From contig JAQWPM010000022.1 in the NCBI GenBank assembly GCA_029245345.1, positions 62,001 through 126,000 of the forward strand: a stretch of 64,000 nt of DNA, given 5' to 3'. Origin of the DNA: Longimicrobiales bacterium. Its GTDB lineage: Bacteria > Gemmatimonadota > Gemmatimonadetes > Longimicrobiales > Gaopeijiaceae. Positions 60,785 to 64,000 of the stretch are shown here, piece by piece. The notes beneath the pieces are model-generated. The model was not told the DNA's origin. It worked only from the letters and a program-made list of their open reading frames with translations, and searched no databases. Every line of letters starts with the position of its first letter. The first letter of the stretch is position 1. The position numbers were made by a program, and so were the translations under genes.

Positions 60785-63700
60785 CTACTGCCAGATCGGA
60801 GCCGTGTCGGCTCGGCCCACCGTGAAGGTGTGCGAGAACTCCTCGCCATCGACCTTCAACGTCACCGTATACGTGCCGGGCTCGACCAGACCGTTCTGCT
60901 CGCTGCGGCCCGGGAAGAGCCCACCACCGCCACGACCGCGACGCCCTCGCCCTGCAGGCTGCGGGCGCACCGCATTCTGGATGCGTTGCTGCAGCGTGCC
61001 CCCGCCGGCCGGCGTCGCCCCAAAGCCGCGACCGCCACCACCACCGGCCTGCGCGCGACCTTCCGCGGGGCGATCCTGCCAAGCACCGCCTCCACCGCCT
61101 CCACCACGGCCACCGAAGTTGAAGCCCCCGCCACCTGCGTTGCGCAGGTTTTCAACCGCTTCAGCCACGTCCTCTTCTTCCTCGCCCTCTTCGAGCAACG
61201 AATCGACCACCACCGAGAGGCGCGCTTCGACCGCAATCGAGTCACGCATCTCAGACGGTGACAGCGGAAGCCGCGTCGAAGCCGCGTTCATGTTCCACAC
61301 GGCCCTGTGGAGACCCTTCGAGCTCTGACCGTTGATCGTCGTCAGTTCTTCGCCGCTCGAGTCGGTGATCACCAACTCGGCATTCTCGTTCGAGTCCTCT
61401 CCGAGCCAGTACCTGAACTCGGCCCCGCTACCAGGGTTCGACATGGAGAAGTACGCCTGAGCGGTGAACTCACCACCCGTCCGACGTCCACCGAATTGGT
61501 AGGCCGGAGCAGGCTCGAACAGGTGCGCCGCAGAAGCCACCACACCGGCCGAGAGCTGCTGCAGCGGCTCGATGTCCACGATCCAGATCGACCGACCATG
61601 CGTACCTGCGATCAGTTCTGAATCACGCGGATGGACCTGCAAATCGTGCACGGGCACAGTCGGCAGCCCGTTTGCAAAGCTCTGCCACGAGTCGCCGCGA
61701 TCCAGTGACACGTATGCGCCCACGTCCGTCCCCACGAAGAGCAGATTCGGGTTCACATGATCCTCACGGACCACATGAGCGAAATCAGGCTTGCCGGTCG
61801 GCAGGTCGCTCGAAATCGAGCTAAAGCTCTCCCCGTTGTTCTCGGAGACGAGCACATATGGGGTGAAGTCACCCCGACGGTGGTTGTCAAACGTCACGTA
61901 GAACCGATCGGCCACATGCTTCGATGGCTCGATACGGCTCACGTAGGAGCCGTCCGGAACCAAATCCGAGGTCGCTTCGGTGACGTCCACCCAGGACCCA
62001 CCATCGTCTGATGAAACCCAGAGGTTCCCGTCGTCCGTACCGGCATACAGCTGACCGGCTCGGACTGGCGACTCATTCAGCGATGTGACCGTCGCGAACG
62101 TCTCTGCGCCTGTCGCATCCGGCGTGATACCACCCGTTGTCGTCGTGCTGATGCGGATCTTCTCCGCATCGCCCCGCGACATGTCCGGAGAGATCACCTC
62201 AAAGTCATCGCCCTGGTTCATCGACTTCATGACCCGGTTGCCGGCCGCATAAACCACATCCGGATTGTGCGGCGACAGGAAGAACGGAGTGTTCCAGTTG
62301 TAGCGGATCTGCATGCTGGTGGAATCCGCAGTGGCCATCTCAGTCAGCTCTGCGATCCGAGTCGAGTGCTGAGACGGCATGGGCTGCGTCGAGTCCGGCC
62401 ATAGCTCTGCGATCTGGTCCTGAATCTCACGATATGAGTCGCGCCAGTTCGGACGACCGAACGACACGCGCTCACCGGTCGCCAGGTTGGAGCGACCCAT
62501 GTTCCCACCCTGGGACTCCGAGTACACGATGTCCGGGTTCCGCGGATCCTGCTGCGTCACGAATCCGTCGCCACCACTCACCTGGAACCAGTCATGGTTC
62601 GTGATGCCGCCCTGAGCCTTCCGGCTCGGGCCACACCAGGAGTAGTTGTCCTGGAGTCCGCCGCACACGGTGTACGGCGTCTCCATGCCGTAGCTGATGT
62701 TGTAGAACTGGCCCTGAGCAATGTTGTTCGGGAACCAGTAGTTGCCGCCCTTGTCGAAGGAGACCCCGATGCCACCGTCGTTTCCGACGACGAAGCGTTC
62801 CGGGTCGTTCGGATCGATCCACATCGCGTGGAAGTCGACGTGGACCTGCTGCGCCGCAGCACCCGCGGTCCGTCCGCCGTCGTCCGAATAGCGGAACGAC
62901 GAAAAGTAGACGCGGTCCGGGTTCATCGGGTCGACCCACACACCCGAGTAGTAGAAGGGCCGTGAGTTGTAGCTGTTCACCTTCTCCCAGGTATCGCCCT
63001 CGTCGTCCGAGCGATAAAGGCCGTTCTGGTTCGCATCCTCAGACCCTTCTTCGGGTGCGGCCTCGACCATCATGTACATCACGCGCGGGTAGCTGGGCGC
63101 GAACGCCACCATGAGCCGACCCTTGTCGGTGGTCGGGATGCCTTCGGCTTCGTGGCGCTCCCAGGTGTCTCCACCGTCGGTGCTCTTCCACAGCGCACTG
63201 CCCGGTCCACCGGACTGCAGGTAGTACGGTCCACGAACACGCTCCCAACTGGTCGCGAAGAGTACGTCGGGGTTCCGGGGGTGAATCGCGATGTCGACAA
63301 AGCCGGCACGTTCGCTGACCGACGCAACCTGCGTCCACGTGTCACCACCGTCCGACGTCTTGTAGAGGCCGCGACCGCCACCCTCACGCCACAACGGTCC
63401 GAGCCCCGCCACCCATACGACGTCCGGGTTGGTCGGGTGCACCAGGATCTTCCCAATGTGCTCGGTGTCTTCCAGGCCTTTCAGCTCCCAAGTCAGTCCA
63501 GCGTCCATGGATTTGTAAATCCCACCACCCGGTGAGATCGAGTTCCGTGAGTCTTCCTCACCGGTTCCCGCCCAGATCTGGTTCACGTCGCTCGGCGCGA
63601 TCGCGAGATCGCCCATGGCCGTGACTCGCTCGTCCTGAAAGAGCGGCCGGAACGTGATCCCGTTGTTGGTCGTCTTCCAGATACCACCCGCCGCCTGAGC

Positions 63701-63892
63701 GACGTAGAAGGTCTTGGAAGGACCCGGGAGGCCTTCGATGTCCGTGACTCGGCCGGCCATATTGGCCGGGCCGACCGATCGCCACTCAAATCCTTCGAGC
63801 AGTGTCTCGTCGAGCGTCAGTTCCTGGGCAAACGTAGGCGCCGCCGTCAGAAGTGTCGCCACGGTGAGAAGAAAGAAACGTCGGAGCGTCAT
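60785..63892 (-). CDS. Exported VPS10/sortilin-like BNR beta-propeller protein with Gly-rich tail
   Basis: 1035 residues, signal peptide ending PTFAQ. Asp-box blades: IWKTTNNGITFRPLF, IYKSMDAGLTWELKG, YKTSDGGDTWTQVA, WKSTDGGDTWERHE, YRSDDEGDTWEKVN, WVSSDDGGSWVDVT. After the propeller come a beta domain (GLHRAVWNMNAASTRLPLSP) and an acidic helix (SLLEEGEEEEDVAEAVENLR). A long Gly-rich region (GGGGFNFGGRGGGGGGGAWQ, GGGGGRGFGATPAGGGT, GRGRRGRGGGGLFPGR) then precedes the last strand domain (GTYTVTLKVDGEEFSHTFTV). Likely a cell-surface binding scaffold. Confidence 0.9.
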   Translation of the reverse strand: MTLRRFFLLTVATLLTAAPTFAQELTLDETLLEGFEWRSVGPANMAGRVTDIEGLPGPSKTFYVAQAAGGIWKTTNNGITFRPLFQDERVTAMGDLAIAPSDVNQIWAGTGEEDSRNSISPGGGIYKSMDAGLTWELKGLEDTEHIGKILVHPTNPDVVWVAGLGPLWREGGGRGLYKTSDGGDTWTQVASVSERAGFVDIAIHPRNPDVLFATSWERVRGPYYLQSGGPGSALWKSTDGGDTWERHEAEGIPTTDKGRLMVAFAPSYPRVMYMMVEAAPEEGSEDANQNGLYRSDDEGDTWEKVNSYNSRPFYYSGVWVDPMNPDRVYFSSFRYSDDGGRTAGAAAQQVHVDFHAMWIDPNDPERFVVGNDGGIGVSFDKGGNYWFPNNIAQGQFYNISYGMETPYTVCGGLQDNYSWCGPSRKAQGGITNHDWFQVSGGDGFVTQQDPRNPDIVYSESQGGNMGRSNLATGERVSFGRPNWRDSYREIQDQIAELWPDSTQPMPSQHSTRIAELTEMATADSTSMQIRYNWNTPFFLSPHNPDVVYAAGNRVMKSMNQGDDFEVISPDMSRGDAEKIRISTTTTGGITPDATGAETFATVTSLNESPVRAGQLYAGTDDGNLWVSSDDGGSWVDVTEATSDLVPDGSYVSRIEPSKHVADRFYVTFDNHRRGDFTPYVLVSENNGESFSSISSDLPTGKPDFAHVVREDHVNPNLLFVGTDVGAYVSLDRGDSWQSFANGLPTVPVHDLQVHPRDSELIAGTHGRSIWIVDIEPLQQLSAGVVASAAHLFEPAPAYQFGGRRTGGEFTAQAYFSMSNPGSGAEFRYWLGEDSNENAELVITDSSGEELTTINGQSSKGLHRAVWNMNAASTRLPLSPSEMRDSIAVEARLSVVVDSLLEEGEEEEDVAEAVENLRNAGGGGFNFGGRGGGGGGGAWQDRPAEGRAQAGGGGGRGFGATPAGGGTLQQRIQNAVRPQPAGRGRRGRGGGGLFPGRSEQNGLVEPGTYTVTLKVDGEEFSHTFTVGRADTAPIWQ

Positions 63893-64000
63893 GGTGCTAT
63901 CTCGCAGTGGGGTTGGGATGCGCCGCGGCGCATGGTCGTTACCGCATGGGTCTGTACATCAAAGACGTCCGCGGGGATCTGATTGTTGAGGAATCGCGCC
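63893..64000. other. Window edge, possible start of a plus-strand gene
   Basis: Region upstream of the BNR gene. An ATG at 63946 opens an uninterrupted frame to the edge (MGLYIKDVRGDLIVEESR), but 18 codons are too few to judge and no clear ribosome binding site precedes it. Confidence 0.25.

Noticed and set aside
1-64000. tRNA, rRNA, CRISPR arrays, complete insertion sequences or prophage
   Set aside because: None seen by eye: no clover-leaf with CCA-like ends, no regular repeats with spacers, no intact transposase or phage structural genes.

Overview
The window is about 60% GC and densely coded on both strands, with no rRNA, tRNA or CRISPR array that I could see. Secreted enzymes and giant secreted beta-propellers (three of the VPS10/sortilin-like BNR type, three of the LVIVD or YVTN type) dominate. 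They sit with carboxypeptidase-regulatory-domain proteins, several TTG/GTG starts and ATGA/GTGA gene overlaps. This mix is what I would expect of an uncultured, heterotrophic, protein-degrading Gemmatimonadota-like bacterium. The phylum is an inference; no marker gene is present.

Layout. 0-6.9 kb: an edge-truncated serine hydrolase, two metallo-beta-lactamase-fold genes and a gamma-glutamyltransferase. Between them lie attC-like inverted repeats, and next to them are decayed pieces of an integron-type tyrosine recombinase and of an amidase. This looks like a fossil integron or cassette region. 6.3-13.9 kb: a phosphoesterase, then two plus-strand operons. The first holds PhzF, a regulatory-domain protein, a polysaccharide deacetylase, a serine hydrolase and an FmdB zinc ribbon. 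The second holds an M24 peptidase, a cupin and a MOSC protein. 13.9-24.4 kb: a tryptophan catabolic island. Tryptophan 2,3-dioxygenase and a kynureninase-like enzyme overlap by 4 nt. After a broken antiporter comes a six-gene minus-strand operon: creatininase-family hydrolase, SDR, RidA, enoyl-CoA hydratase, acyl-CoA dehydrogenase and a fused monooxygenase/old-yellow-enzyme protein. A benzoate/anthranilate-type CoA ligase is divergent from it. Together they can be read as tryptophan to kynurenine to anthranilate to anthraniloyl-CoA, followed by monooxygenation/reduction and beta-oxidation-like steps. No classical kynurenine formamidase is visible.

24.4-38.8 kb: P1-nuclease-like protein, family 5 uracil-DNA glycosylase, secreted amidase, Tat-exported asparaginase-2, secreted acetamidase/formamidase, thioredoxin, methyltransferase, M14 peptidase, SDR and a conserved HEWAMVYR-family protein. 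39-49 kb: two of the BNR propellers, a DsrE protein, an LVIVD protein, a degraded cupin, RidA and a membrane protein, with three clear terminators. 49-64 kb: MFS/spermidine-synthase fusion, complete multicopper oxidase with a Met-rich leader, TMTC-like TPR membrane protein, aminotransferase, Met/Gly-rich YVTN propeller, Ig-like/LVIVD protein and a third BNR propeller.

Functionally, exported hydrolases would release peptides and amino acids outside the cytoplasm, and the central island could burn tryptophan. I recognised no DNA-binding regulator in the 64 kb.
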